This document shows positions 42,453 to 52,653 of a stretch of 64,000 nt of DNA, in pieces (within the stretch, counting starts at the first letter, position 1; each line of letters begins with the position of its first letter). Location: positions 62,001 to 126,000 of the forward strand of contig NZ_VKKZ01000025.1 in NCBI RefSeq assembly GCF_008271745.1. Direction: 5' to 3'. This stretch comes from Rufibacter glacialis. GTDB taxonomy: Bacteria; Bacteroidota; Bacteroidia; Cytophagales; Hymenobacteraceae. A program made the position numbers and the translations under genes. The notes under the pieces are model-generated. The model saw nothing but the letters and a program-made list of their open reading frames with translations, had not been told where the DNA came from and searched no databases.

Positions 42453-43508
42453 ATGGCAACAAATAAAATGGCCAGTAAACCCAAGGTGACCATTCACCAC
42501 ATAGCTGAGAAGCTGAATATCACGGCCTCCACGGTCTCCAGGGCGTTGAACGACAACCCCCGGATCAGTGAAGTGACCAAGAAAGCTGTCTTGAAGGCGG
42601 CCAAGCAGCTGAACTACCAACCCAACAACATCGCAGCCGCTCTCCGCAACGGGAAAAGCTACATCATCGGCATTATTGTGCCTACGGCTGACCGGGCCTT
42701 CTTTGCCTCGGTGGTGCGCGGGATTGAGGAGATTGCCAACAAGCTGAATTACAAAGTGATCATCTGCCAGTCGTATGACAACTATGAGAAGGAGGTGCAG
42801 ACCATAGACGCCCTGCTCAGCGCCCGGGTAGACGGCATTATCGCCTCTATTGGTAAAAACACCGAGAACTTTGACCATTACAAGCGCCCGCAGGAAAAAG
42901 GTATTCCGCTGGTGCTGTTTGACCGCACCACTGATGCCCTGGAGGTAAGCCAGGTGGTGATTGACGATTACCTGGGGGCCTATAAAGTGGTGGAGCACCT
43001 GATTCAGCAAGGCTGCCGGCGCATTGCCCACTTCACCAGCCCCAAAAAGGTAAGCGTGTTCAAAGAGCGTCTGCGCGGCTACACCGATGCCCTGCGCGAC
43101 TACAACCTGCCGTTTGACGAGGACCTGATCATCAGGAGCAACCTACAGTTGGAAGACGGCCGGGCCAGCATGGAGAAACTTTTGGAATTGGAGATAAAAC
43201 CAGACGCTGTTTTCTCCGCCTCTGATTACGGTGCCATGGGCGCCATGCAGGTTTTGAAGGAACGTAAGATCCGGATTCCGCAGGAGATTGCGTTGGCCGG
43301 TTTCGGGAATGAGCCGTTCACCTCGTTCTCAGACCCTACCCTTACCACCGTGGACCAGTTCAGTTTGACCATGGGCCGCATCACCGCCGAACTCTTCTTT
43401 GAGCATTTCAAGGCCGGTGACAAAAAGCTGGTGCCGCAGAAAACAGTACTGAAGCCAGAGCTCATCATCAGAGGCTCCACCTTACGGAACCCAGAACAAA
43501 AGGACTAA
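42453..43508 (+). CDS. LacI-family transcriptional regulator of the pectin locus
   Basis: A 351-residue regulator. The LacI-type HTH covers about 9-55 (VTIHHIAEKLNITASTVSRA), followed by the hinge helix (NIAAALRNGKSYIIGIIVP), which inserts into a central CG step. The periplasmic-binding-protein-like effector domain covers about 65-345. The start may alternatively be the Met five codons later. Being embedded between kduD and uxaB, it is the natural candidate to bind the four palindromes with central CG at 12828, 20172, 40531 and 40739. The effector is probably a uronate intermediate such as 2-keto-3-deoxygluconate. Both regulator-site pairing and effector are inference. Confidence 0.93.
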   Translation: MATNKMASKPKVTIHHIAEKLNITASTVSRALNDNPRISEVTKKAVLKAAKQLNYQPNNIAAALRNGKSYIIGIIVPTADRAFFASVVRGIEEIANKLNYKVIICQSYDNYEKEVQTIDALLSARVDGIIASIGKNTENFDHYKRPQEKGIPLVLFDRTTDALEVSQVVIDDYLGAYKVVEHLIQQGCRRIAHFTSPKKVSVFKERLRGYTDALRDYNLPFDEDLIIRSNLQLEDGRASMEKLLELEIKPDAVFSASDYGAMGAMQVLKERKIRIPQEIALAGFGNEPFTSFSDPTLTTVDQFSLTMGRITAELFFEHFKAGDKKLVPQKTVLKPELIIRGSTLRNPEQKD

Positions 43509-43608
43509 CCCGGTTACCTCTTTTACCAATACTAGCTCTAAGCAGGATTCTCTCCTCCTTTTTCGGGCCTTTTTCCAAAAACGATCTAAAAACGCTAAGA
43601 CTTATCTC

Positions 43609-45033
43609 ATGCAACCACTCAACCGAAACACCGCCCAGATCACCCAGGCCAGGCCTACCAAAGTTATCCAGTTTGGCGAAGGCAACTTCCTGCGGGGGTT
43701 TGTGGACTGGATGATCGACCTTTTGAACGAGAAAACCGACTTCAACGGGGGCGTGGAGATCATCCAACCGCTGGACAAAGGCATCTACAAGTTGCTGAAC
43801 CAGCAAGACGGTTTGTACCACGTGGTGCTGGAAGGAATCCAGGACGGCCAGACGGTGCAGGAGAAACGGTTGATCACTTGCGTGAACCATTCCCACAGCC
43901 CTTACGCAGATTATGAGCAATACCTGCAGTTGGGCGAAAACCCTGACCTAGAGTTCATCATCTCCAACACCACGGAAGCCGGCATCGCCTTTGAGCCCGC
44001 AGACGCCTCGCCTGAATCCACACCGGCTTCTTTCCCCGGTAAGTTAACTGCTTTGCTGCACCGCCGGTTCACGCATTTCAACGGCGCCCCGGACAAAGCG
44101 CTCACCATTATCCCGTGTGAGTTGATTGAGAAGAACGGCGAGAACCTGCGCGCCACGGTGCTGCAATTCGCGCAGCACTGGGATTTACCGGCAGATTTCA
44201 TCAACTGGATCCAAAACGACACCACCTTCTGCAACACCCTGGTAGACCGCATTGTGCCAGGCTTCCCGAAAGACACCATCAATGAGATCCAGCAGGAACT
44301 AGGGTTTGAAGACACCCTGGTGGTGAAAGCCGAGCCTTTCCACCTGTGGGTGATTGAGGCCCCGGAGTCGGTGGCCAAGGCATTCCCTACTGAGCAGGCA
44401 GGCCTGCAGGTGAAGTTCGTGGAAGACCTTACCCCCTACCGCACCCGCAAGGTGCGCATCCTGAACGGAGCCCATACGGCGCTGGTGCCGGTGGCCTACC
44501 TGCAAGGCCTGCGTACGGTGCGGGAATCAGTGGAAGACGAGACCACGGGACCCTTCATCCGCGAAGCCATCTTTGAGGAAATCATTCCTACCTTGGACCT
44601 TTCTACCGAAGAACTGAACCAGTTCGCCAATGATGTGATAGAGCGCTTCCAGAACCCGTTCATCCACCATGAGCTGCTTTCCATTGCCTTAAACTCAGTG
44701 TCAAAATACAAGGTGCGGGTGTTGCCCTCGGTGCTGGAATACCACAAGCGCAAGGGCCAGTTGCCGCAGCGACTGCTCCGGTCGTTGGCCGCTTTGATCT
44801 TGTTCTACAAAGGAGAATACAATGGCGAGCAGATTCCGTTGAACGACACGCCAGAGGTGTTGGACTTCTTCCAGAAAGCCTGGCAAAAGGAAAACGCCGC
44901 TGAAACGGTACAAGCCGTGCTGGCGAACCAGGACTTCTGGGGCACCGACCTTACCCAGTTGGACGGCCTCACGGCACTGGTCACCCAGGAGGTGGAGAAA
45001 CTACAGGCCCAGGCGCAATTGCGCCCCGTTTAA
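43609..45033 (+). CDS. uxaB: tagaturonate reductase
   Basis: A 474-residue NADH-dependent enzyme of the mannitol/mannonate dehydrogenase family that reduces D-tagaturonate to D-altronate. The N-terminal Rossmann part starts with KVIQFGEGNFLRGFVDWMI (about 20-38). The C-terminal helical domain contains RKVRILNGAHTALVPVAYLQ (about 282-301), with the catalytic Lys and His-Asn region of the family. Fructuronate reductase (uxuB) is the close alternative, but the presence of uxaA and absence of a mannonate dehydratase favour UxaB. It lies 100 bp after the regulator gene, enough for its own promoter. Confidence 0.93.
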   Translation: MQPLNRNTAQITQARPTKVIQFGEGNFLRGFVDWMIDLLNEKTDFNGGVEIIQPLDKGIYKLLNQQDGLYHVVLEGIQDGQTVQEKRLITCVNHSHSPYADYEQYLQLGENPDLEFIISNTTEAGIAFEPADASPESTPASFPGKLTALLHRRFTHFNGAPDKALTIIPCELIEKNGENLRATVLQFAQHWDLPADFINWIQNDTTFCNTLVDRIVPGFPKDTINEIQQELGFEDTLVVKAEPFHLWVIEAPESVAKAFPTEQAGLQVKFVEDLTPYRTRKVRILNGAHTALVPVAYLQGLRTVRESVEDETTGPFIREAIFEEIIPTLDLSTEELNQFANDVIERFQNPFIHHELLSIALNSVSKYKVRVLPSVLEYHKRKGQLPQRLLRSLAALILFYKGEYNGEQIPLNDTPEVLDFFQKAWQKENAAETVQAVLANQDFWGTDLTQLDGLTALVTQEVEKLQAQAQLRPV

Positions 45034-45188
45034 CTCCTTTTATCTCACCTATTTAGAAAGCAAAAAATCGCAGGTTCTGTATTGGGCTTGCCGGTTTTTG
45101 GCCTATTTTCACAGAATCAACGGAAAAACGCAGCAAGGCCTACTCCTGCTGCCTGTTCTCCTTCCTTTTCATTTAATTCCACACGTAC

Positions 45189-46586
45189 ATGTCCTTTCTA
45201 GACGATAATTTCCTCCTCCAGACCAAAACGGCGCAGACGTTGTACCATGAGCATGCCAAGCACATGCCCATCATAGACTACCACTGCCACCTGAACCCGG
45301 AGGACATTGCCAACGATAGAAAATTCAACAACCTGACCCAGATCTGGCTGGAAGGTGACCATTACAAGTGGCGCGCCATGCGCACCAACGGCATACCCGA
45401 GCAATTCTGCACCGGCGACGCCGATGACTATGCCAAATTTGAGAAATGGGCTCAGACCGTTCCCTTCACCATGCGGAACCCTTTGTACCACTGGACCCAC
45501 ATGGAGCTCAAAAGACCCTTCGGGATTGAGAAAGTCCTGAACCCTGAGAGCGCCCGTGACATCTATGACGAAGCCACGGCTCTTTTGCAAACCCCGGAGT
45601 ACAGCGTGCGCGGCATCCTGAAGCAGATGAACGTGGTGGTGATCTGTACCACAGATGACCCGGTTGACAGCCTGGAGCACCACCAGAAGATTGCTGCCGA
45701 TGATTTCGGGATCAAGGTATTGCCTACCTTCCGGCCAGATAAAACCATGGCCATTGAAGACGCCGGCTACCTGACCTATCTGCAGAAACTGGAAGCTGCT
45801 TCGGGCGTTTCCATTGGTTCCTACCAGCAACTGCTGGAAGCCTTGCAGAAGCGCCATGACTTCTTCCACGCCCAGGGCGGACGTTTGTCTGACCACGGTC
45901 TGGAAACCATGTACGCCGAGGAATTCACTGGTCAAGAGATTAGCCAGATTTTTGAAAAAGCACTGCAGAAACAGGCGCTCACGCAAGACGAGGTACTCAA
46001 GTTCAAATCTGCCATGCTGCTGGAATTGGCCTTGATGGACCACGCCAAAGGTTGGACGCAGCAGTTCCACCTGGGCGCCCTGCGCAACAACAACACCCGC
46101 ATGATGCGCGAATTGGGCGCCGACACCGGGTTTGACTCCATCGGGGATTTTGACGTGGCCCGTCCGCTTTCCCGCTTCATGGACAAATTGGACAACTCCA
46201 ACCAACTGGCCAAAACCATTCTTTACAACCTGAACCCGAGCCAGAACGAGCTGTACGCTACCATGATCGGGAACTTCAACGACGGCAGCACGCCGGGCAA
46301 GGTCCAGTACGGGTCGGCCTGGTGGTTCCTGGACCAGAAGCAGGGCATGGAGGCCCAGATGAACGCCCTTTCTAACATGGGCTTACTGAGCCGCTTTGTG
46401 GGCATGCTCACAGATTCGCGCAGCTTCCTTTCTTACCCGCGCCACGAGTACTTCAGAAGGATTTTGTGCAACATGCTGGGCAATGACGTGGAGAACGGTG
46501 AGCTACCAGCCTCTGAGATGCCCTGGATTGGTCAGATGGTAGAGAACATCTGCTACAACAACGCCAAAAACTACTTTAACTTCTAA
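45189..46586 (+). CDS. uxaC: uronate isomerase
   Basis: A 465-residue cytoplasmic amidohydrolase-fold enzyme converting D-galacturonate to D-tagaturonate (and glucuronate to fructuronate). The family metal-site motif is [19 protein letters not shown] (about 27-45). Further signatures are [14 protein letters not shown] (about 289-302) and [22 protein letters not shown]-like sequence near 405-425. Its length is standard. It lies 155 bp after uxaB and 3 nt before kdgK. It performs the first intracellular step for saturated galacturonate. Confidence 0.96.
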   Translation: [465 protein letters not shown]

Positions 46587-46589
46587 GCC

Positions 46590-47621
46590 ATGGCCACCGG
46601 GAAAGTGTTGTCTTTTGGGGAGCTGCTGCTCCGCATCAGCCCCGACGGGGAGGGCCAATGGCTGGCCGAGAACAAGCTGCCCTTCTTCGTGGGCGGGGCG
46701 GAGCTGAACGTGGCCACGGCCCTGGCGCTGTGGGGCGTGCCCTCGGCCTACCTCACGGCCCTGCCGCAGAACTTCGTCTCTGAGCAACTCATGGGCTACC
46801 TGCAGGAGCGGCAGATTGACACCGGTCCGGTAGTGCTGCAGGGAGACCGCATCGGTCTTTATTACCTCCCCAAGGGGAAAGACCTCAAAAACGCCGGCGT
46901 GATCTATGACCGTGCGGGCTCGGCGTACGCCGCCCTCACGCCTAGCACCCTTGACTGGGACGCTGTTTTCCAGGGCGTAAGCCAATTCCATTTCAGCGCC
47001 ATCTGCCCGGCCATCAACCAAAACGTGGCCGACGTCTGCGCTGAGGCGTTGCAGGCGGCTGCCGCGAGAAACATCTTCATTTCCCTGGACCTGAACTACC
47101 GCGCCAAGCTCTGGCAGTACGGCAAAGACCCGGTGGCCGTGATGCCAACGTTGGCCGCCTCCTGTGACCTGATCATGGGCAACATCTGGGCTGCGAACAA
47201 GATGCTAGGCATGCCCCTGCACGAGGACCTGGTGGACAACCCCGAGGACAAGGAGAAACTGCTACGGCACGCCACCCTCTCCTCTGAAGCTATTTTGAAG
47301 GAATTCCCCAACTGCCAGACGGTGGCCTTTACCTTCCGCTTTGACCACGGCGCCAAGGGAATCCGGTACTTCACCACCTTATACACCCAGGGCAAGTTGC
47401 ATGTCTCGCAGGAGTATGTGGTAGACCAGATCCTGGACAAGGTGGGCAGCGGTGACTGCTTCATGGCCGGCCTCCTCTATGGGTTCTACCACGAGCACTC
47501 CCCGCAGCAGACCCTGGAGTTCGCCACGGCGGCCGCCTTTAAGAAACTATTCATTCTCTCAGACGCCACCACCAGCACCGTGGCTGAGATAGAGGAAACC
47601 ATAAAAGCCTATGCCAACTAA
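46590..47621 (+). CDS. kdgK: 2-keto-3-deoxygluconate kinase (PfkB family)
   Basis: A 343-residue PfkB/ribokinase-family sugar kinase. N-terminal signature VLSFGELLLRISPDGEG (about 5-21), substrate region GGAELNVATALALWG, and the C-terminal anion-hole motif DKVGSGDCFMAGLLYGF with the catalytic Asp (about 280-296). It phosphorylates 2-keto-3-deoxygluconate to KDPG, where the UxaA and KduD branches meet. It overlaps eda by 11 nt and starts 3 nt after uxaC, so uxaC-kdgK-eda forms a tight unit. Confidence 0.94.
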   Translation: MATGKVLSFGELLLRISPDGEGQWLAENKLPFFVGGAELNVATALALWGVPSAYLTALPQNFVSEQLMGYLQERQIDTGPVVLQGDRIGLYYLPKGKDLKNAGVIYDRAGSAYAALTPSTLDWDAVFQGVSQFHFSAICPAINQNVADVCAEALQAAAARNIFISLDLNYRAKLWQYGKDPVAVMPTLAASCDLIMGNIWAANKMLGMPLHEDLVDNPEDKEKLLRHATLSSEAILKEFPNCQTVAFTFRFDHGAKGIRYFTTLYTQGKLHVSQEYVVDQILDKVGSGDCFMAGLLYGFYHEHSPQQTLEFATAAAFKKLFILSDATTSTVAEIEETIKAYAN

Positions 47622-48270
47622 AGAAACCGCCCTACAGGCCATTGTGGACCAGGGACTGCTGCCCCTCTTCTTCTATGAAAACCCAGAGGTTAGCCTGGAG
47701 ATCATCAAAACCCTCTACAAGGCCGGCGTGCGAACGCTGGAGTACACCAACCGGGGCCCGGCGGCCCTGGAAAACTTCACGTTTCTGAAATCGGAGCTGA
47801 AAACGTACCAGGACCTTCACCTGGGGATAGGCACCATCAAAACCGTGCAACAGGCCAATGACTTCCTGAAAGCCGGCGCTGATTACGTGGTGGCCCCCAT
47901 TGTGGACCCACAGGTGGGCAACTTGGTGCACGAGGCGGGATTGCTCTGGATCCCGGGCTGTTTCTCTCCTACGGAGATCCACACGGCCCAGACGGCAAAG
48001 GCCGGCCTGATCAAGCTCTTTCCAGCCAACATCCTGGGACCGGCGTTCCTCTCGTCTATTAAGGAGCTTTTCCCGGGCCAGCCGTTCATCCCCACCGGGG
48101 GCGTGGAGATGGAGGAGGAGAACATCCGCACCTGGTTCAAAGCCGGGGTCTGCGCCGTGGGCATGGGCTCCAAGCTCATCGGCAAAGACATCCTGGCGGG
48201 CCGGCAATACGACCGCCTCTCTGACCTTACCCAACAGGCCTTACAACTGGTGAAAGCTAACCGTTCATAG
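47611..48270 (+). CDS. eda: KDPG aldolase
   Basis: A 219-residue class I aldolase splitting 2-keto-3-deoxy-6-phosphogluconate to pyruvate and glyceraldehyde-3-phosphate. The catalytic Glu lies in VRTLEYTNRG (near residue 45) and the Schiff-base Lys in AGLIKLFPAN (near residue 135). The phosphate-binding region is FIPTGGVEMEEENI. It overlaps kdgK by 11 nt and precedes the transporter gene by 36 nt. It completes the uronate route. Confidence 0.95.
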   Translation: MPTKETALQAIVDQGLLPLFFYENPEVSLEIIKTLYKAGVRTLEYTNRGPAALENFTFLKSELKTYQDLHLGIGTIKTVQQANDFLKAGADYVVAPIVDPQVGNLVHEAGLLWIPGCFSPTEIHTAQTAKAGLIKLFPANILGPAFLSSIKELFPGQPFIPTGGVEMEEENIRTWFKAGVCAVGMGSKLIGKDILAGRQYDRLSDLTQQALQLVKANRS

Positions 48271-48306
48271 ACTACCTCATACCCAAACTAACAAACAAAC
48301 GTCTTT

Positions 48307-49692
48307 ATGCAACAAACCACACCCACGGCCATTGTCCAGGAGAAGATAGGCGGGTACCGATGGACCATCTGCGCCCTCTTGTTCTTCGCCACCACCGTCA
48401 ACTACCTTGACCGCCAGGTACTCAGTCTGCTGCAGCCCCTGCTGGCCGAGAAGTTCAACTGGTCCAACACTGACTATGCCAACATAGCCGCGGTGTTCCA
48501 GTTTACTTACGCCATCTCCATGCTCTTCGCGGGCCGCATCATTGACAAGCTGGGCACCAAGACCGGCTACGCCTGGGCGCTCATCATCTGGTCACTGGCT
48601 GCTATCCTGCACGCCTACGCTGAGCCTCTGGGCCGCGCGGTGAGCCCTTTGTTCACGGCCATCGGCTTTGCCGTGCCCGCCTCGGTGCTGGGGTTCATGG
48701 TTTCCCGGGCCTTTTTGGGTTTTGGGGAATCGGGGAACTTCCCGGCGGCCATCAAGGCCACGGCCGAGTATTTCCCCAAGAAGGAACGCTCGCTGGCCAC
48801 CGGTATCTTCAACTCCGGCTCTAACGTGGGCGCGATTCTGGCACCGCTCACTGTGCCCTGGATCGCCTCGCACCTGGGCTGGGAATACACCTTCCTCATC
48901 ATTGGGGCGGTGGGTTTCCTGTGGCTCATCTTCTGGTTTATCTACTACGAGGTCCCAGACAAGCAGAAAAGGCTTTCTGAGGCGGAAAGAGCCTACATCA
49001 GCAGCGACAGCGAGCCTGTGCTGGAGCAGGACTCCCCTGCCGCCGCTGAGAAGGTGTCCTGGTTCCAACTGCTGAATTTCAAGCAGACCTGGGCGTTCGT
49101 CTTCGGTAAGTTCATGACCGACGGAGTGTGGTGGTTCTTCCTCTTCTGGCTGCCCGCTTACCTCAAGGCGCAGTACGGCCTTACCGGCACCGACGTGATG
49201 CTGCCACTGGGGGTACTCTACTCCATGACCATGGTGGGTAGTATCTTCGGGGGCTGGTTCCCCATGTACTTCATCAACAAAGGCTACAATCCTTATGAAG
49301 GCCGTATGCGGGCCATGTTCGTGATCGCACTCTTCCCATTGGTGGTGCTGGCGGCGCAGCCCCTGGGCCATCTCTCCTTCTGGTTCCCGGTCATCCTGAT
49401 CGGGATCGGGGCCTCGGCTCACCAGGCCTGGAGCGCTAACATCTTCACCACCGTTTCTGATATGTTCCCCAAGAAATCCGTAGCCTCGGTGACGGGTATC
49501 GGGGGCATGGCCGGCGGTCTGGGCGGTGTGGTGGTGACCAAGGTAGGCGGGTACCTCTTTGACTACTACGAGAAGAGCGGCAGCGTGGAGACCGGCTACA
49601 CCATCATGTTCACCTTCTGCGCCCTGGCCTACCTGCTGGCCTGGGCCGTGATGAAGTCGCTGGTGCCTAAGATGAAACCGGTGAATATCTAA
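48307..49692 (+). CDS. exuT: hexuronate MFS transporter (ExuT-like)
   Basis: A 461-residue inner membrane permease of the major facilitator superfamily, anion:cation symporter group, with about 12 membrane segments. The group signature NYLDRQVLSLLQPLLAEKF lies in the first segment, and AFLGFGESGNFPAAIKATAE in segment 4 is typical of ExuT/GudP-like carriers. It should bring galacturonate or related uronates into the cytoplasm after periplasmic hydrolysis. It is the last gene of the plus-strand catabolic series and ends before a strong terminator. Confidence 0.92.
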   Translation: MQQTTPTAIVQEKIGGYRWTICALLFFATTVNYLDRQVLSLLQPLLAEKFNWSNTDYANIAAVFQFTYAISMLFAGRIIDKLGTKTGYAWALIIWSLAAILHAYAEPLGRAVSPLFTAIGFAVPASVLGFMVSRAFLGFGESGNFPAAIKATAEYFPKKERSLATGIFNSGSNVGAILAPLTVPWIASHLGWEYTFLIIGAVGFLWLIFWFIYYEVPDKQKRLSEAERAYISSDSEPVLEQDSPAAAEKVSWFQLLNFKQTWAFVFGKFMTDGVWWFFLFWLPAYLKAQYGLTGTDVMLPLGVLYSMTMVGSIFGGWFPMYFINKGYNPYEGRMRAMFVIALFPLVVLAAQPLGHLSFWFPVILIGIGASAHQAWSANIFTTVSDMFPKKSVASVTGIGGMAGGLGGVVVTKVGGYLFDYYEKSGSVETGYTIMFTFCALAYLLAWAVMKSLVPKMKPVNI

Positions 49693-50055
49693 CAGACCAC
49701 TTCAGGCTGGGAAGCAGGTTCTTCTATTCCCTCTCGGAAGGGAAGAAAGAAGTAACCTGGAAGCTTTTGCTCCCCTAGCTTTTCCACCTTCTGCCAAGGG
49801 CCTTCAAGTTGACGCTTGAAGGCCCTTTGTTTTTATCCTTGTCTGTTTCCAGCCTGTTTCCAGGAAAAGGACCCAGAAAAGGTTTCTGTTTGACGGGTGA
49901 ATTTTTAATAATCCATAAAAAACAAACAGTATATAAACATTTTACATAGAAAGCCTTATTTTACTGCCTCATTTACATTTAGCAGCTATTTTCATTAAAA
50001 GGTCCTGAAAACTGCCTGCCAGTAACCCTGGCTGAGTCTTTCCAGTACCTCGTCT
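49693..50055. other. intergenic region between exuT and ppc
   Basis: A 363-bp gap with the exuT terminator (49796-49827) in its first half and an AT-rich stretch (about 49900-49980) in its second half that probably holds the ppc promoter. I could not assign the promoter boxes with confidence. Confidence 0.55.
49796..49827 (+). terminator. terminator after exuT
   Basis: AAGGGCCTTCAAG (49796-49808) pairs perfectly with CTTGAAGGCCCTT (49815-49827) around a 6-nt loop, followed by TGTTTTT. This closes the pectin catabolic transcript. Confidence 0.9.
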
Positions 50056-52650
50056 ATGCTTAACCCACCATCTATGGACAGTTCTTCTAACAGCGCCCTG
50101 CAAACCTATGACAAACACGTTGGCCTCAAGTTCCAGTTGTACAATAGTCTGTTTACCGCCCTGCCATTCCATAGGGTAGAGAAAACCGGGGTGCTGCTCT
50201 CCATTTTCCTGCTGCACTGTGAAGAAGGATTTGCCAAGGAACAGAGCCCCCAGGAGATCATCACCACGTTCTTTAGCCAGTACACGCCCTACCGCACCGA
50301 GCAGGAGCAATTGGACCTGCTGTTCCGGTTTGTGCAGTATGCCGAGCGCCAGGTGGTGCTCTTTGACGCGTTGGAAGATGCCTCTTTCCGGGAGACGCAT
50401 GACATGGCCGGCACGGGTACCTTGAAGCACCTGCAGACCGAGGTAGAACAAACCCAGACCCAGGCCCAGTTGCAGGAAAAGCTGAAGGATTTCTCGGTGC
50501 GCCTGGTGCTCACGGCCCACCCTACCCAGTTTTATCCCAGCGAGGTGCTGGGTATCATCAATGACCTGTCCAAGGCGCTGCTCCATGACAATACCTCACA
50601 GGTCAACAGCTACCTGCGGCAGTTGGGCAAGACCCCTTTCTTCAAGAATGAGAAACCCTCGCCGTATGATGAGGCCGTGAGCCTGATCTGGTACCTGGAG
50701 AACGTGTTTTACCAGGCCGCCGGGCAAATCATGTCAACCCTCAAAAGCCAGTTCCCCAAAGCCGTGGCAGAAGACCACGCGCTCATCAGGCTGGGGTTCT
50801 GGCCGGGCGGCGACCGGGACGGTAACCCCTTTGTGACCGCCAGCATCACCTTGCGCGTGGCAGAGGCTCTGAGAGGCGCCATCATCAAGTCGTATTACCA
50901 GGACGTGCGCCGGCTCAAGCGCCGCCTGACCTTCAAGGGCGTCTTGAACGAGTTGATCGCGCTGGAGCAGAAGCTGTACAACAACCTGTTCCTGCCCGGG
51001 TATAAGGCGGATATCACCAAGGAAGACATCCTGGTTCCTCTCCAGAAAATACGAGAAACGTTGATCACTGAGCACAATGGCTTGTTCCTGAACCACGCTG
51101 AGAACTTGATCCGGAAAGTGGAATTGTTCGGGCTGTTCTTCGCGTCTCTGGATGTGCGGCAAGACAGTTCTGCCCATACCGAGGCTCTGGAAGCCATTGC
51201 GGCCACCACGGATGCCCTGCTCAAAAACTACGCTTCGCTTTCCGCAGAGGAAAAGATAGCCGCCTTGCTCGGGGCAAACACCACCGTGTCACCAGCTTCC
51301 CTGGAAAACGAACTGCACCGCGACACCCTGGAATCCATGCAGGCCATGAAGACGATTCAGGAGATAAACGGCCCCGAAGGCAGCCATCGCTACATCATCA
51401 GCCACAGCACCAGCGCTCTGGACGTGATGGAAGTCTACGGGCTCTTCCTGCTCAGCGGCTGGCATCCCCAGGAACTCACCGTAGACATTGTACCGCTGTT
51501 TGAGACCATTGATGACCTCAAGAACGCGCATGATGTGATGGAGGCCTTGTATACTTCTGACGTGTACCGGCAGCACCTGCACCGGCGCGGCAACATCCAG
51601 AGCATCATGCTGGGGTTCTCAGACGGTACCAAAGACGGCGGCTACCTCATGTCTAACTGGAGCATCTACAAAGCGAAGGAAGACCTGAGCCGCCTGGCCC
51701 AGCAGCACGACCTGCAAGTGGTCTTTTTTGACGGCCGGGGCGGTCCGCCTGCGCGGGGGGGCGGAAGAACCCACCAGTTCTATGCCTCTATGGGACCCAA
51801 CATCGCCAGCAAGGAAATCCAGTTGACCATCCAGGGCCAGACCATCAGCTCCAACTTCGGGACCATTGACTCGGCGCAGTACAACATGGAGCAGCTTATC
51901 CACGCGGGTATCCGGAACACCCTGTTCAGCTCCCGGGAAACCACTTTTTCTCCGCAGGAAGAAGCACTCATGCAACGCCTGGCCCAGGAAAGCTATACCG
52001 CCTACGGAACCCTAAAAAACCACCCGCATTTCCTGGAGTACCTCAACTACGCCAGCCCCCTCCGCTACTACGCGGAGGCCAACATCGGGAGCCGTCCGGC
52101 CAAGCGCAAACCGGGCAAACTCAACCTCAACGACCTGAGGGCGGTGCCTTACGTGGGCTCCTGGAGCCAGTTGAAGCAGAACCTGCCGGGTTATTACGGG
52201 GTGGGCGCCGCCATGGAGAAACTGGAGGCCGAGGGACAATGGGAAGCCATTGAGGCCCTGTATGCCCGTTCCCTGTTCTTCCGGACCTTGTTGGGCAATT
52301 GCGAGATGGCCATGACCAAATGCTTTTTCCCGCTGACCGCGTTTTTGGCAAAACACCCCAAATACGGTGAGCTGTGGAACATGATCCATGAGGAGTTTGA
52401 GCGCACCAAACAATACGTGCTCCGGCTCACCAAGAACACGCACCTCATGGAAGACAAACCCGTGAACCTGCTCTCCATCCAGATGCGCCAACGCATTGAA
52501 ATGCCGCTGCTTACCATCCAGCAATTTGCCCTCACCAACATCAGGGAAATGGAGGAGCAGGCAGCCGACACCCCGGGCAAAGGAAAATACGAGAAACTGG
52601 TCATGCGCTGCTCCTTCGGGATCATCAACGCAGAACGGAACTCGGCTTAG
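50056..52650 (+). CDS. ppc: phosphoenolpyruvate carboxylase
   Basis: An 864-residue cytoplasmic enzyme forming oxaloacetate from phosphoenolpyruvate and bicarbonate. Catalytic signatures: VLTAHPTQ (near residue 155), LGFWPGGDRDGNPFVTASI (near residue 250) and FFDGRGGPPARGGGRTHQF (near residue 560). The start could also be the Met six codons later (50074). It shares no operator with the pectin regulon, but its position next to exuT suggests an anaplerotic use of the pyruvate and triose phosphate made from uronates. Confidence 0.96.
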   Translation: MLNPPSMDSSSNSALQTYDKHVGLKFQLYNSLFTALPFHRVEKTGVLLSIFLLHCEEGFAKEQSPQEIITTFFSQYTPYRTEQEQLDLLFRFVQYAERQVVLFDALEDASFRETHDMAGTGTLKHLQTEVEQTQTQAQLQEKLKDFSVRLVLTAHPTQFYPSEVLGIINDLSKALLHDNTSQVNSYLRQLGKTPFFKNEKPSPYDEAVSLIWYLENVFYQAAGQIMSTLKSQFPKAVAEDHALIRLGFWPGGDRDGNPFVTASITLRVAEALRGAIIKSYYQDVRRLKRRLTFKGVLNELIALEQKLYNNLFLPGYKADITKEDILVPLQKIRETLITEHNGLFLNHAENLIRKVELFGLFFASLDVRQDSSAHTEALEAIAATTDALLKNYASLSAEEKIAALLGANTTVSPASLENELHRDTLESMQAMKTIQEINGPEGSHRYIISHSTSALDVMEVYGLFLLSGWHPQELTVDIVPLFETIDDLKNAHDVMEALYTSDVYRQHLHRRGNIQSIMLGFSDGTKDGGYLMSNWSIYKAKEDLSRLAQQHDLQVVFFDGRGGPPARGGGRTHQFYASMGPNIASKEIQLTIQGQTISSNFGTIDSAQYNMEQLIHAGIRNTLFSSRETTFSPQEEALMQRLAQESYTAYGTLKNHPHFLEYLNYASPLRYYAEANIGSRPAKRKPGKLNLNDLRAVPYVGSWSQLKQNLPGYYGVGAAMEKLEAEGQWEAIEALYARSLFFRTLLGNCEMAMTKCFFPLTAFLAKHPKYGELWNMIHEEFERTKQYVLRLTKNTHLMEDKPVNLLSIQMRQRIEMPLLTIQQFALTNIREMEEQAADTPGKGKYEKLVMRCSFGIINAERNSA

Positions 52651-52653
52651 CAG

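Noticed and set aside
45198-46205. 335-residue open frame opposite uxaC
   Set aside because: Antisense shadow; uxaC carries intact active-site motifs.
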